Source: Pelotomaculum sp. UBA1371 (lineage in GTDB: Bacteria > Bacillota > Desulfotomaculia > Desulfotomaculales > Pelotomaculaceae). Taken from it: 64,000 nucleotides of DNA. Where the stretch lies: assembly GCA_002305915.1 (NCBI GenBank), contig DBRJ01000004.1, positions 30,742-94,741 on the forward strand, written 5' to 3'. Below are positions 36,621 to 45,830 of the stretch, one piece after another; position 1 is the stretch's first letter; each line of letters opens with the position of its first letter. The position numbers and the translations under genes are program-made. The notes beneath the pieces were generated by a model. The model had not been told where the DNA came from. It made no database searches and saw only the letters and a program-made list of their open reading frames with translations.

Positions 36621-37304
36621 GTGGTATTGTTGCAGAAACCCAGGCGTATAAACATTTTTACCGGCGCCTTTGGCAGCGGAAAAACTGAACTGGCGCTGAA
36701 TTATGCTGTTAAGCTTCTAGAAACAGGCAAAAAAGTGACAGCTGTCGACCTTGATCTTATTAATCCTTATTTTAGAATCAGGTCGGTCAGGGAAGCTCTT
36801 GAGACCAGGGGAATCAATGTTGTCAGTCCCCGGGGAAAGTTGGCCGGAGCTGATGTTCCGGCTTTGCCCCCCGCTATTCTGGGCGTTTTAGAGGACAGCA
36901 GTACTTACGGTGTCCTGGATGTAGGCGGTGATGATATTGGAGCCGCCGCTTTGGGCCGTTTTAGAAACAACCTCGTAGAAGGTTCCTTTAACCTTTATTT
37001 CGTGGTCAACACTTGCCGGCTGCATACCAGGGACGTACCAGGTATTCTTTCAGTCATGAACAGGGTTGAGAAAGCATCCCGCTTGCAGATCAACGCCCTG
37101 ATCAGCAATCCCAATCTGGGTCCTGAAACTGTTCCCGAGACAATTCTGGAGGGTCACCGCCTTGTTTTGGAAGCAGCCCACCAATTGAAACTACCTGTTG
37201 CCTTCCTGGGTGTCCGCAGAAACCTGGCGAACAGGTTAGAAAACCAGGAAGTGCCGGTATTTCCGCTGGATCTGATGTTGAAGCTGCCCTGGCAAGACGG
37301 TTGA
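36621..37304 (+). CDS. P-loop ATPase of MinD/CobQ-like fold upstream of oxidoreductase operon
   Basis: 227 residues. The Walker A loop is NIFTGAFGSGKTELALNYAV at the N-terminus. A VDLDLINPYFRIRS segment follows, like the switch region of deviant P-loop (SIMIBI) proteins, and YGVLDVGGDDIGAAALGRF is the Walker B-like region. I recognise it as a conserved companion of 2-oxoacid:ferredoxin oxidoreductase genes in Clostridia, without a known function; maturation or cofactor insertion is a guess. The GTG at 36621 lacks a convincing ribosome binding site, and TTG at 36627 or 36630 are alternatives. Confidence 0.65.
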   Translation: MVLLQKPRRINIFTGAFGSGKTELALNYAVKLLETGKKVTAVDLDLINPYFRIRSVREALETRGINVVSPRGKLAGADVPALPPAILGVLEDSSTYGVLDVGGDDIGAAALGRFRNNLVEGSFNLYFVVNTCRLHTRDVPGILSVMNRVEKASRLQINALISNPNLGPETVPETILEGHRLVLEAAHQLKLPVAFLGVRRNLANRLENQEVPVFPLDLMLKLPWQDG

Positions 37305-37411
37305 GCAGGCTTTGATTTGCTGCCGGCCGCCACCGGCCAAATTAAAGCCGGTCTTGCCCGTGCGTTCATAGGATCTAATTTTTGCATATTTAATCGAAGG
37401 AGGGATTGTTC

Positions 37412-37630
37412 TTGGCCAGGGTCATCTTCCGGGAAGAACGCTGTAAAGGCTGCCGCCTGTGCACCGCTGTTTGTCCCAGGGGAATTATAAAAATGTCGGG
37501 ACGCATTAATGAGATGGGCTACCACCCGGCAGCTTTGGAAGAACCGGAAAATTGTACGGGCTGCACCTTATGCGCCCTTGTTTGTCCCGACATGGTGATT
37601 GAAGTGGAGAGGGAGGAGAAAGCGGTTTGA
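37412..37630 (+). CDS. 2-oxoacid:ferredoxin oxidoreductase ferredoxin (delta) subunit
   Basis: 72 residues from TTG 37412, eight bases after a perfect AAGGAGG (37397-37403). Two CxxCxxCxxxCP motifs (CKGCRLCTAVCP and CTGCTLCALVCP) bind two [4Fe-4S] clusters. It is first in a ferredoxin-alpha-beta-gamma gene order typical of VOR/KOR complexes. The stop overlaps the alpha-subunit TTG start by four bases. Confidence 0.9.
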   Translation: MARVIFREERCKGCRLCTAVCPRGIIKMSGRINEMGYHPAALEEPENCTGCTLCALVCPDMVIEVEREEKAV

Positions 37631-38697
37631 GCAGGATCTTAATGAAAGGAAACGAAGCTATCGGTGAAGGCGCGGTCCGGGCCGGCTGCCGTTATTTCTT
37701 TGGTTACCCGATCACACCACAAAGTGAACTAACTCATTATCTGGCTAGAAGATTGCCGGAAGTGGGGGGCCTGTACCTGCAGGCCGAGAGCGAAGTAGCT
37801 TCCATCAATATGGTTTACGGCGCTTCCGGGGCGGGCGCAAGGGTTATGACCTCCTCCTCGGGGCCCGGCATCAGCCTGATGCAGGAGGGACTATCCTTCC
37901 TGGCCGGAGCCGAGCTGCCCTGCGTGGTTGTAAATATGATGCGGGGCGGTCCCGGGCTGGGCAATATCGCTCCTTCCCAGGCCGACTACTTTCAGGCTAC
38001 CAAAGGCGGCGGCCATGGCGATTACCGTTTAATTGTGCTGGCTCCCAATTCGGTCCAGGAAATTCTGGACTTGACGGGAAAAGCCTTTGAGCTGGCTGAT
38101 TATTACCGCAACCCGGTCATGGTCATGGCGGACGGAATCATGGCCCAAATGATGGAGCCGGTGGAACTGAAGAATGAAGCTCAGGCGGAAATTCAGGCTA
38201 AACCCTGGGCAGCCAGCGGGATGATTGATCATCCGGGCAGTAAACGGATTATTAATTCTTGCTTTGTTATCCCGGAGGAAATGGAAGCCGTTAACATTAG
38301 GCTCAAGGAGAAATACACCCAAATCTTGTTCAATGAGCAGGACAGCGAGGGTTATCTGCTGGAGGACGCCGAGATTGTCCTGGTTGCCTTTGGAACGGTT
38401 TCCCGAATTTGCCGGGCGGTTGTAGAAAAGGCCCGGCAGCTGGGAATTCCTGCAGGTCTGTTCAGACCTGTCACCCTGTGGCCTTTCCCCGCGGAGGAAC
38501 TGAAAAGAACCACCGGAAAGGCAAAATGCTTTTTATCCGTGGAGATGAACATGGGTCAAATGGTGGAGGACATCCAGCTGGCCATAAGCGGAAAAGCCCC
38601 GGTTTACCATTACGGTCGCCTGGGCGGAATGGTCCCGGTTGCCAGGGATGTTCTCCAGGAGGTTCAAAAACTGTACAGCGGGGGTGTTGTTAAATGA
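37627..38697 (+). CDS. vorB: 2-oxoacid:ferredoxin oxidoreductase alpha subunit (VorB type)
   Basis: 356 residues. [20 protein letters not shown] and [20 protein letters not shown] are the N-terminal pyrimidine-domain signature. [20 protein letters not shown] and [14 protein letters not shown] follow, as in VorB/KorA proteins. The complex oxidatively decarboxylates a 2-oxoacid to the acyl-CoA with ferredoxin as acceptor. The sequence looks nearest to the branched-chain (3-methyl-2-oxobutanoate) type, but 2-oxoglutarate cannot be excluded. It overlaps the flanking genes, so the subunits are coupled. Confidence 0.88.
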   Translation: MSRILMKGNEAIGEGAVRAGCRYFFGYPITPQSELTHYLARRLPEVGGLYLQAESEVASINMVYGASGAGARVMTSSSGPGISLMQEGLSFLAGAELPCVVVNMMRGGPGLGNIAPSQADYFQATKGGGHGDYRLIVLAPNSVQEILDLTGKAFELADYYRNPVMVMADGIMAQMMEPVELKNEAQAEIQAKPWAASGMIDHPGSKRIINSCFVIPEEMEAVNIRLKEKYTQILFNEQDSEGYLLEDAEIVLVAFGTVSRICRAVVEKARQLGIPAGLFRPVTLWPFPAEELKRTTGKAKCFLSVEMNMGQMVEDIQLAISGKAPVYHYGRLGGMVPVARDVLQEVQKLYSGGVVK

Positions 38698-39449
38698 AAA
38701 AGGTCTTTAAAAGGCCCGGAATACTGAAGGATGTGCCCTTTCATTACTGCCCCGGCTGTACCCACGGAGTCGCCCACCGCCTGGTAGCAGAAGTTATTGA
38801 AGAACTGGGCATCCGGGATACCGCTATCGGTGTCGCGCCGGTGGGGTGCTCCGTTTTCGCCATGGATTATTTTGAGATCGACATGTTTCAAGCTTCCCAC
38901 GGTAGGGCCCCGGCTGTGGCTACGGGGATTAAAAGGGTTCTGCCGGACAGGGTGGTATTTACCTACCAGGGGGACGGGGACCTGGCTGCCATCGGTACCG
39001 GGGAATTTGTTCATGCGGCTACCAGGGGCGAAAGAATTACTGCTGTCTTTATCAATAATGCCATTTACGGCATGACCGGCGGCCAGATGGCTCCCACCAC
39101 GATCATGGGCCAGGTCACTAAAACGACCCCCTTCGGCCGGGACAGGGAGATTAACGGCTTTCCCATCCGGGTCTGCGAAATGCTGGCGCCCCTTGAGGGA
39201 ACCGCCTATCTGGCCCGGGTTGCAGTCCACACCCCAAAGGCGATTATCCAGGCCAAAAAGTTCATCAAGAGGGCCTTCGAAGTCCAGCTTGAAGGACTGG
39301 GGTTCTCCCTGGTGGAGGTGCTTTCCACCTGCCCGACCAACTGGGGACTTTCACCACTGGAAGCGGTAAAATGGCTGGAGGAGAAGATGGTTCCCTATTA
39401 CCCGCTTGGTGAATACAAATCACCCGCAGGGGGTGTTATAAATGCTTGA
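38694..39449 (+). CDS. 2-oxoacid:ferredoxin oxidoreductase beta subunit (TPP-binding)
   Basis: 251 residues. [20 protein letters not shown] begins the domain. The thiamine diphosphate/Mg motif is [19 protein letters not shown], followed by [16 protein letters not shown]. It supplies the catalytic TPP site of the oxidoreductase. Start and stop overlap the alpha and gamma genes. Confidence 0.9.
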   Translation: MKKVFKRPGILKDVPFHYCPGCTHGVAHRLVAEVIEELGIRDTAIGVAPVGCSVFAMDYFEIDMFQASHGRAPAVATGIKRVLPDRVVFTYQGDGDLAAIGTGEFVHAATRGERITAVFINNAIYGMTGGQMAPTTIMGQVTKTTPFGRDREINGFPIRVCEMLAPLEGTAYLARVAVHTPKAIIQAKKFIKRAFEVQLEGLGFSLVEVLSTCPTNWGLSPLEAVKWLEEKMVPYYPLGEYKSPAGGVINA

Positions 39450-40011
39450 GGAAATTTATATTGCAGGTTTCGGCGGACAGGGCGCCCTCTCAACAGGCCA
39501 ACTCCTGGCCCAGGCCGGCCTCCTGGAAGGAAAGCATGTTTCCTATGTGCCCGTCTACGGTGTAGAAAAAAGGGGCGGTGTGGCCAACTGCGGCGTGACC
39601 ATATCAGACCGGCAGGTCAGTTCGCCCATTGTCACGGAACCAACGGTACTGGTTGTGATGAACAATCTATCCCTGCTGAGATTTGAACAGGCGGTGGTAC
39701 CGGGCGGCCTGATCCTGATCAACAGCTCACTGGTAGATTCACCGGTGCAGAGAAAAGATGTGCGGGTTGTCCTCATTAAGGCCAATGAAGAGGCTGAAGC
39801 CCTCGGTGACGGCAAGGTCGCCAACAACATCATCCTGGGCGCCCTGCTGGCTTTAACCGGAGTGGTATCCATGGAAGCCGTGGAAAAATCCCTGCAGGAA
39901 GTCCTGCCCAGGCGTCATCACAAGATGATCCCGGTAAATGTAAAGGCGCTACAAAGGGGATTTGAACTGGCAACTGCGGATAAAAACTCAGCTAAGAATA
40001 ATTCATGTTAA
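39442..40011 (+). CDS. 2-oxoacid:ferredoxin oxidoreductase gamma subunit
   Basis: 189 residues. [20 protein letters not shown] is the gamma-domain signature, followed by [20 protein letters not shown] and [12 protein letters not shown]. It overlaps the beta gene by eight bases and completes the operon. The family is also annotated as 2-oxoacid:acceptor oxidoreductase. Confidence 0.9.
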   Translation: MLEEIYIAGFGGQGALSTGQLLAQAGLLEGKHVSYVPVYGVEKRGGVANCGVTISDRQVSSPIVTEPTVLVVMNNLSLLRFEQAVVPGGLILINSSLVDSPVQRKDVRVVLIKANEEAEALGDGKVANNIILGALLALTGVVSMEAVEKSLQEVLPRRHHKMIPVNVKALQRGFELATADKNSAKNNSC

Positions 40012-40027
40012 AGGAGTTGGAGGGTCA

Positions 40028-41164
40028 GTGAAGCAAAGTGAGGTCCACCCGGATCGCCTCATTGAGGAATTTCTGGAGCTGGTTCAGGTAGACAGCATTT
40101 CCGGTAAAGAGCGCCAGCTGGCCGACCTGCTGATCCGGAAACTGACAGATCTGGGGCTGGAGGTAAGGGAGGACGAGGCCGGCAGCGCAGTTGACTCCAA
40201 CACCGGCAATATAATCGGGAGGCTGCCCGGAAGCGGCCGGGGACCGGTCATAATGCTCTGCGCTCATATGGACACCGTGGAGCCGGGTCTGGGTGTCAAG
40301 CCTGTGCTGGCAGACGGGGTGATCCGTTCCGCAGGCGACACGGTGCTGGGGGCCGATGATAAAGCAGGCATCGCAACAATCCTGGAGGTTCTGAGGATTG
40401 TGCGTGAGCATTCCTTCGAGCACGGCGGTCTGGAAGTGGTTTTCACCATCTGGGAAGAAGGCGGCATGTTCGGCGCTAAAAATCTTCAATACAACCAACT
40501 GAAAGCACGTTACGGTTTTGTCCTGGACAGCGACGGAGTCCCCGGCACCATCATCACCAGGGCGCCTTCCCACGATGAAATCGGGATCACCATCCGGGGC
40601 AGGGCAGCCCACGCTGGCCTGAATCCGGAAGACGGGATTAACGCCATCAAGGTAGCCTCCGAAGCCATCGCTCAAATGGACCTGGGCCGGATTGACCACG
40701 AGACAACATGCAATATCGGCATTATTTCAGGGGGCAAGGCCACCAATATTGTACCGGACAGTGTTACCATCAAGGGTGAATCCAGAAGCTTATGCGCTTC
40801 CAAACGTGAGGCCCAAACAGCCCGGATCTGCCGTGCCGTTTATAAAGCTGCCGAAAATTACGGCGCCCAGGTCGAGATTACAACAGAATTGCTTTACAGT
40901 GGCTTTCATTTAGACCAGGAATCGCCGCCGGTTAAAGTTGCCCTGGAAGCAGCCCGGAGGCTTGGTCTCCAACCCAAATTGGAAAAGACGGGCGGGGGCA
41001 GTGACGCCAACATTTTCAACCACAGGGGCATTCCCACGGCCGTTCTGGGAATCGGCATGAAAAAGGCGCATACCTGCGAGGAATACATCACCACCGCCGA
41101 CCTTGTTGACAACGCCCGCTACCTGTTCGAGATCCTGCGTGTGGCCCAGGGTCAGGCCTTTTAA
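40028..41164 (+). CDS. M20 family peptidase T-like metallopeptidase
   Basis: 378 residues from the GTG at 40028, behind GGAGTTGGAGGG. An ORF extends 22 codons further upstream into the gamma gene but has no ribosome binding site. Zinc ligands and catalytic residues are visible: MLCAHMDTVEPG, LGADDKAGIATIL, WEEGGMFGAKNL and the C-terminal KAHTCEEYITTADL. It resembles PepT-like (PepT2/YqjE) tripeptidases and also N-acyl aminoacylases. The stop overlaps the next start (TAATG). Confidence 0.88.
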   Translation: MKQSEVHPDRLIEEFLELVQVDSISGKERQLADLLIRKLTDLGLEVREDEAGSAVDSNTGNIIGRLPGSGRGPVIMLCAHMDTVEPGLGVKPVLADGVIRSAGDTVLGADDKAGIATILEVLRIVREHSFEHGGLEVVFTIWEEGGMFGAKNLQYNQLKARYGFVLDSDGVPGTIITRAPSHDEIGITIRGRAAHAGLNPEDGINAIKVASEAIAQMDLGRIDHETTCNIGIISGGKATNIVPDSVTIKGESRSLCASKREAQTARICRAVYKAAENYGAQVEITTELLYSGFHLDQESPPVKVALEAARRLGLQPKLEKTGGGSDANIFNHRGIPTAVLGIGMKKAHTCEEYITTADLVDNARYLFEILRVAQGQAF

Positions 41165-41400
41165 TGAACCTGATTTACAATGAGTTCCTGTACAGTCCGG
41201 TACCTGCAGGCATACAACTGCAGCAGCCGCCGGACTTCTCTTATTTTCCCGCAGATAAAAACACCGTCCGCCTGGGTGTATACTCTGACCATCCTCAATT
41301 CCAACTCCTTAAAACTTATCCTTTTTTTACTCTCCATTTAAAATATGTTCAGCCTGGACAAATCATACCGGAAGTCATAAAAGGCGGGGACAATCCATAA
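41164..41400 (+). CDS. Hypothetical 78-residue protein
   Basis: An ORF coupled by TAATG to the peptidase gene. It is rich in Tyr, Phe, Pro and Gln (VPAGIQLQQPPDFSYFPADK) and lacks a membrane segment. I do not recognise it. It lies in the gap before spoIIM, and a possible sigma-E-type CATACC (41364-41369) within it could serve spoIIM. It may be a real small gene or a chance ORF. Confidence 0.4.
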   Translation: MNLIYNEFLYSPVPAGIQLQQPPDFSYFPADKNTVRLGVYSDHPQFQLLKTYPFFTLHLKYVQPGQIIPEVIKGGDNP

Positions 41401-41418
41401 GAATTAGAGGGGGAAGAT

Positions 41419-42063
41419 GTGGGGGGGGTGGAGTTGTCTCATAGGTTTAAAGGTTTTTGGGCTAATTCCCTAAAATATAACTGGCCTGCTTATGTGATCA
41501 TCCTGTTTGTTTTTGCCCTGGGACTCACCACAGGCTCGCTGGAAGTATATAAGCTGCAGGCCGGTGAACTCCAGGAACTCAGCATCTATCTGGATCGCTT
41601 CATGGATCAGGCGGCGCTCATAGAAACAGAACCGGCTGCAGCCGTCAAATCTGTGCTGTACAACGACCTTATTCTAATTGCTGCAATATATTTTCTTGGT
41701 CTTACCATCATTGGCATCCCGGTTATCCTGATCTTGATTTTTACCCGGGGTTTTGTGCTCGGTTTTTCCATCGTTTTTTTGGGGTGGCAAAAAAACATCC
41801 AGGGAGTAATCCTTTCCTGTGCGGCAATCCTGCCTCAAAATATTATTTTTCTGCCGGCACTGCTGCTGGGAGGCGTGGCCTCCCTGTCTTTTGCCTTGCT
41901 CCTGGGCAGACGTTTTTTCAACTCCAGGGTTGTAATCTGGCCCAGTTTTCTCATTTATAGCGGATTCATGGCCTTTTTAACTCTCATGGCCCTTTTGGCC
42001 GGTCTGGTGGAAGTATACCTGACACCTTTTCTGGTCAAGTTGGCCGCCAGTTTTTTGTTTTAG
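41419..42063 (+). CDS. spoIIM: Stage II sporulation protein M
   Basis: 214 residues with five membrane helices. It is the mother-cell scaffold of the SpoIID-SpoIIM-SpoIIP engulfment machine. HRFKGFWANSLKYNWPAYVI, the first helix ending in LGLTTGSLEVYKL, and TRGFVLGFSIVFL with ILPQNIIFLPALLL are typical. The start is GTG 41419 or TTG 41434; both have G-rich Shine-Dalgarno sequences. Confidence 0.93.
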   Translation: MGGVELSHRFKGFWANSLKYNWPAYVIILFVFALGLTTGSLEVYKLQAGELQELSIYLDRFMDQAALIETEPAAAVKSVLYNDLILIAAIYFLGLTIIGIPVILILIFTRGFVLGFSIVFLGWQKNIQGVILSCAAILPQNIIFLPALLLGGVASLSFALLLGRRFFNSRVVIWPSFLIYSGFMAFLTLMALLAGLVEVYLTPFLVKLAASFLF

Positions 42064-42108
42064 ACCCCACCGGTCCAAAAAAGGATTACATTAACAAAGT
42101 GTGGAAAT

Positions 42109-42135
42109 AGAGTCCTTTAACCAGGCTCTTTTTTT
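42109..42135 (+). terminator. Rho-independent terminator after spoIIM
   Basis: AGAGTC (42109-42114) pairs with GGCTCT (42124-42129, one T:G pair), followed by a T-run to 42135. Confidence 0.7.
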
Positions 42136-42158
42136 GTTATAGCGGGAGGTGGACTGAA

Positions 42159-43046
42159 ATGAAAAAAATTTTGAGTGATTTTCTGGATTATCTTGCGGTA
42201 GAGCGGGGGCTTGCCAATAATACAATTATCTCCTACCGGACGGACCTGACCGGTTATATTGCCTTCTGCCATAAATATAATCTGCAGCACATAAAAAGGA
42301 CGAACAGGGATGTTATTATGTCCTACCTTTTTCAGCTCCAGGTCAGCGGCAAATCACCCGCAACCATAGCGCGCCACCTTGCAGCCGTCAAGTCCTTTTA
42401 CCGCTATGCCGTAGCTGAAGGAAACCTTCCCAAAGATCCCTCTTCTGATCTGGAAACACCAAAACTGCCCCAGAAGCTGCCCAGAGTACTGTCGGTTAAG
42501 GAAGTCGATCTCTTACTGAACCAGCCCCGCCCGGGGGAGCCGGCCGGCCTCCGCGATAAAGCAATGCTGGAACTGCTCTATGCTACGGGAATCAGGGTCT
42601 CGGAACTTGTCTCCTTAAACCTGGAGCAGCTCAGTCTGCCAAACAGATGCATTCTATGTTCCGGCAAGGGCGCCAAAGAGAGAATAGTGCCCCTTGGTGA
42701 CGTGGCCGCCCGTTATCTCACCGAATACCTGGAACGGGGAAGGTGTAAACTAGTTAAGCCCGGTAAAACACCGGCGCTATTCGTCAACCAGCACGGAGGC
42801 AGGTTGACACGGCAGGGTTTTTGGAAAATTATCAAAAAATATGCTGCTAAAGCAAAAATCGAAGCCAGGATTACACCGCATACCTTGAGGCATTCCTTCG
42901 CTACCCACCTGCTGGAAAATGGAGCAGACATCCGCTCTGTACAAGAATTGCTGGGACATGCCGATATCAGCACAACACAGATTTATACTCACTTAACCCG
43001 GAAAAAGCTCAGGGAGGTTTACGACCGCACCCACCCCCGGGCCTAA
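42159..43046 (+). CDS. xerD: Site-specific tyrosine recombinase XerD
   Basis: 295 residues. The N-terminal SAM-like domain is at 1-90 (LSDFLDYLAVERGLANNTI). The catalytic residues are seen as Arg in LLYATGIRVSELVSL, Lys in GKGAKERIVPLG, HxxR in HTLRHSFATHLLENG, His in LLGHADISTTQIYTH, and the nucleophile Tyr of TQIYTH. It resolves chromosome dimers at dif with XerC. Its place before deoB and pdp is the usual one in Firmicutes. Confidence 0.95.
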   Translation: MKKILSDFLDYLAVERGLANNTIISYRTDLTGYIAFCHKYNLQHIKRTNRDVIMSYLFQLQVSGKSPATIARHLAAVKSFYRYAVAEGNLPKDPSSDLETPKLPQKLPRVLSVKEVDLLLNQPRPGEPAGLRDKAMLELLYATGIRVSELVSLNLEQLSLPNRCILCSGKGAKERIVPLGDVAARYLTEYLERGRCKLVKPGKTPALFVNQHGGRLTRQGFWKIIKKYAAKAKIEARITPHTLRHSFATHLLENGADIRSVQELLGHADISTTQIYTHLTRKKLREVYDRTHPRA

Positions 43047-43137
43047 TTAAGTTTAGGGCTGCCTAAATCTGTTCTTTATTTGAAAGCCTGTTTTCTCACC
43101 TTAGAAACTTTTTTACATCTGCGGTAAGGAGGTGCTT

Positions 43138-44343
43138 TTGCTGGAGGCCAAAAGGATTATTCTATTAGTACTGGACAGCGTCGGCGCAGGAGAACTACCC
43201 GATGCCGCCAAATACGGAGATAGCGGGAGCAACACCCTGGGCAATACAGCACGGGCCGTGGGGGGACTAAACATACCCAACCTGGAAAGCCTTGGTCTGG
43301 GAAATATTCTGCCCTTGGAAGGGGTACCTCCGGCTCAAAATCCAAAGGCTTCCTACGGGAAAATGTGCCAGAGGTCAGCCGGCAAGGACACCACAACAGG
43401 CCACTGGGAGCTGGCGGGACTGATCCTGGAGCGTCCCTTTCCGGTCTATCCCCACGGCTTTCCCCCGGAAATTATCGGACCCTTTGAGGAAGCAATCGGG
43501 CGCAGGGTTCTGGGCAACAGGACTGCCTCGGGCACGGTCATTATCGACGAGCTTGGCGAAAGGCACATGGAGACAGGGTACCCCATTGTTTATACTTCCG
43601 CTGACAGCGTGTTCCAGGTAGCCGCCCACGAAAAGGTAATCCCTTTAAAAGAATTGTATAAAATATGCCGGATTGCCAGGAAAATGCTGGCAGGTGAGCA
43701 TGCCGTAGGGAGGGTTATTGCCAGGCCTTTCGATGGAGAGCCCGGTTCTTTTTACAGAACCGGCAACCGTCATGATTTTTCTCTAAAGCCTCCCGGTCAA
43801 ACGGTGCTGAGCCTGCTCCAGGAAAACCGGATTCCAGTTACAGCAATAGGCAAAATCAGCGACATTTTTGCCGGGGAAGGGATCACAGCGTCTTTTCCCA
43901 CCAAAGGAAACCGAGACACAATGGAACAAACCTTAAAACAAATACGCTCCGGAACCTGGGGCCTGGTCTTTGTAAATCTCATTGATTTCGACATGCTCTA
44001 CGGTCACCGCAATAATCCCCCGGGCTACGCAAAAGCTCTGGAGGAGTTTGACGGGATGCTGCCCCTTCTGAACGATGCCTTGCAGAAAAACGATGTTGTA
44101 ATGATCACTGCAGATCACGGCTGTGACCCGACGACCCCCTCAACGGACCACTCCAGGGAATATGTGCCTCTGCTGGTATACGGGAATACCGTACGGGGCG
44201 GATTTAATCTGGGCACAAGAGGCTCCTTTACTGATGTGGCCGCTACAATTGCTGAGATCTTCGGCCTCCGGTTCCCAACGGGAAATAGTTTCTGGCGTCA
44301 GGTTTACCAGAATTGCCCCGGGTCTTTAAGAGGTGACTTTTAG
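43138..44343 (+). CDS. deoB: Phosphopentomutase
   Basis: 401 residues of the alkaline-phosphatase superfamily. It interconverts ribose (or deoxyribose) 1- and 5-phosphate. Metal ligands lie in [19 protein letters not shown] and [31 protein letters not shown] carries the phospho-Thr. The TTG at 43138 is five bases after a perfect AAGGAGG; the GTG at 43132 overlaps that motif and is too close. The stop abuts the pdp start. Confidence 0.95.
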   Translation: MLEAKRIILLVLDSVGAGELPDAAKYGDSGSNTLGNTARAVGGLNIPNLESLGLGNILPLEGVPPAQNPKASYGKMCQRSAGKDTTTGHWELAGLILERPFPVYPHGFPPEIIGPFEEAIGRRVLGNRTASGTVIIDELGERHMETGYPIVYTSADSVFQVAAHEKVIPLKELYKICRIARKMLAGEHAVGRVIARPFDGEPGSFYRTGNRHDFSLKPPGQTVLSLLQENRIPVTAIGKISDIFAGEGITASFPTKGNRDTMEQTLKQIRSGTWGLVFVNLIDFDMLYGHRNNPPGYAKALEEFDGMLPLLNDALQKNDVVMITADHGCDPTTPSTDHSREYVPLLVYGNTVRGGFNLGTRGSFTDVAATIAEIFGLRFPTGNSFWRQVYQNCPGSLRGDF

Positions 44344-45645
44344 ATGAGAATGGTTGACCTGATCCAAAAGAAAAAGCTGGGCCTGGCCTTGAGCCGTGCT
44401 GAAATTGATTTTATCGTCAAAGGATATACTTGCGGCAGAATACCCGATTATCAGATGTCGGCCCTGTTAATGGCCATTTACTTTCAGGGCATGAACCAGG
44501 AAGAAACAGCCGCCCTGACCCTTGCCCTTGTAAATTCGGGTGAATGTATTGATTTATCCGGGATTGAAGGCATCAAGGTGGATAAGCATTCCACTGGCGG
44601 CGTGGGAGATAAGGTTAGTTTGATTATTATTCCCCTGGTTGCCTCCGCCGGTATACCGGTGGCAAAAATGTCCGGAAAGGGATTGGGCCATACAGGAGGT
44701 ACCATCGACAAACTGGAAGCCATCGAAGGATTCAAAACAAACCTTTCCAGGGCCGAGTTTATTCATAATGTCAACACTTATAAGATGGCTGTAGCAGGAC
44801 AGAGCGCAGATTTAACTCCTGCAGATAAAATGATCTATGCTTTGAGGGATGTCACAGCTACTGTAGACAGCATACCCCTGATAGCTGCATCGATAATGAG
44901 CAAGAAAATTGCCTCCGGAGCTGACGCTATCGTTCTGGACGTCAAGGTCGGTTCAGGAGCGTTCATGAAGTCTCTGGACAAAGCCAGGGAACTGGCCCGG
45001 GTAATGGTCCGGATCGGCAGAGCTCTGAACAAAAAAACCATTGCCGTTATTACGGATATGAATCAGCCTTTGGGCCATGAGGTGGGCAATGCCGGTGAGG
45101 TAAGGGAAGCAGCAGAGTTCCTGCAGGGCAGGGGGGCCCGGGACTTAACCGCTGTGGCCCTCACCCTGGCGTCACATATGGCTGTCCTGGGCGGGGCCTA
45201 TAACGACCTGTCCGCTGCTTCCCGGGAACTTGCCAGGTTGATTGATTCCGGTTCAGCCTTCCAAAACTTTAAGAAGCTGATCAGAATTCAAGGTGGGGAC
45301 CCGGATGTGCTGGTAAACCCCGGCAGGCTTCCCCGGGCAAAATATCATGTGGCGGTAAAAGCTCCTGCCGGAGGCTATGTAACGGCCATTAATGCTGAAG
45401 CCGTGGGAATGGCGTCAATGCTCCTCGGCGCGGGAAGAAAGAAAAAGGATGACCCCGTCGATTACTCTGCCGGCGTAACCTTAGTTAAAAAAATTGGCGA
45501 CAGGGTCCAAAAGGGGGAGACAATCTGCATCTTGCACACAAACCTTGCTGAACATCAGGAAGCCGGATTTATTTTACAAAATGCCTATAGTTTCAGTGAC
45601 CTGGAGCCGGCCCCGCTTACTTACGTGCATGAAGTAATTCAATAA
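44344..45645 (+). CDS. pdp: Pyrimidine-nucleoside phosphorylase
   Basis: 433 residues. It phosphorolyses uridine and thymidine to base plus (deoxy)ribose 1-phosphate, which DeoB then uses. DKHSTGGVGDKVSLIIIPLV is the phosphate-binding signature, and MSGKGLGHTGGTIDKLEAI follows. The ATG directly follows the deoB stop, with AAGAGGTGA upstream inside deoB. The C-terminal domain ends with EHQEAGFILQNAY. Two hairpins follow. Confidence 0.95.
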   Translation: MRMVDLIQKKKLGLALSRAEIDFIVKGYTCGRIPDYQMSALLMAIYFQGMNQEETAALTLALVNSGECIDLSGIEGIKVDKHSTGGVGDKVSLIIIPLVASAGIPVAKMSGKGLGHTGGTIDKLEAIEGFKTNLSRAEFIHNVNTYKMAVAGQSADLTPADKMIYALRDVTATVDSIPLIAASIMSKKIASGADAIVLDVKVGSGAFMKSLDKARELARVMVRIGRALNKKTIAVITDMNQPLGHEVGNAGEVREAAEFLQGRGARDLTAVALTLASHMAVLGGAYNDLSAASRELARLIDSGSAFQNFKKLIRIQGGDPDVLVNPGRLPRAKYHVAVKAPAGGYVTAINAEAVGMASMLLGAGRKKKDDPVDYSAGVTLVKKIGDRVQKGETICILHTNLAEHQEAGFILQNAYSFSDLEPAPLTYVHEVIQ

Positions 45646-45652
45646 GGAAAAA

Positions 45653-45686
45653 ACGGCAGCCGGGCCGCCCCGGACCAGGCTGCCGT
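45653..45686 (+). repeat. GC-rich hairpin after pdp
   Basis: ACGGCAGCC (45653-45661) pairs perfectly with GGCTGCCGT (45678-45686). No T-run follows, so it is more likely an mRNA-stabilising or pausing structure ahead of the true terminator. Confidence 0.6.
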
Positions 45687-45708
45687 CCAGCAATTCTAAA
45701 TCTTTTAA

Positions 45709-45735
45709 CGCCTGATCTTTGATCAGGCGCTTTTT
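45709..45735 (+). terminator. Rho-independent terminator of deoB-pdp
   Basis: CGCCTGATC (45709-45717) and GATCAGGCG (45721-45729) form a perfect 9-bp stem with a TTT loop, followed by C and five T. Confidence 0.92.
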
Positions 45736-45753
45736 GGTTCTAAAATTAGTCAT

Positions 45754-45782
45754 GCATAACTTTAAAGCAAGGAAACATAATA
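45754..45782 (+). promoter_or_regulatory. Sigma-G/sigma-F promoter of dacF
   Basis: GCATA (45754-45758) and CATAATA (45776-45782) match the forespore sigma-G consensus (GNATR, CATNHTA) with a 17-base spacer, about 50 bases before dacF. In B. subtilis dacF and the following spoIIA genes are read late from a sigma-F/G promoter. Confidence 0.7.
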
Positions 45783-45830
45783 CAAAACAACTGTTATTTT
45801 TATATTTTGAAGATGAACGGAGGTATTCTT

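Noticed and set aside
40025..40699. 224-codon minus-strand frame over the M20 peptidase
   Set aside because: A shadow frame; the plus strand encodes a complete metallopeptidase with all ligands.
42159..43046. Tyrosine recombinase as a sign of a mobile element
   Set aside because: It is a normal XerD in the standard xerD-deoB-pdp order, with no attachment repeats or phage genes nearby.
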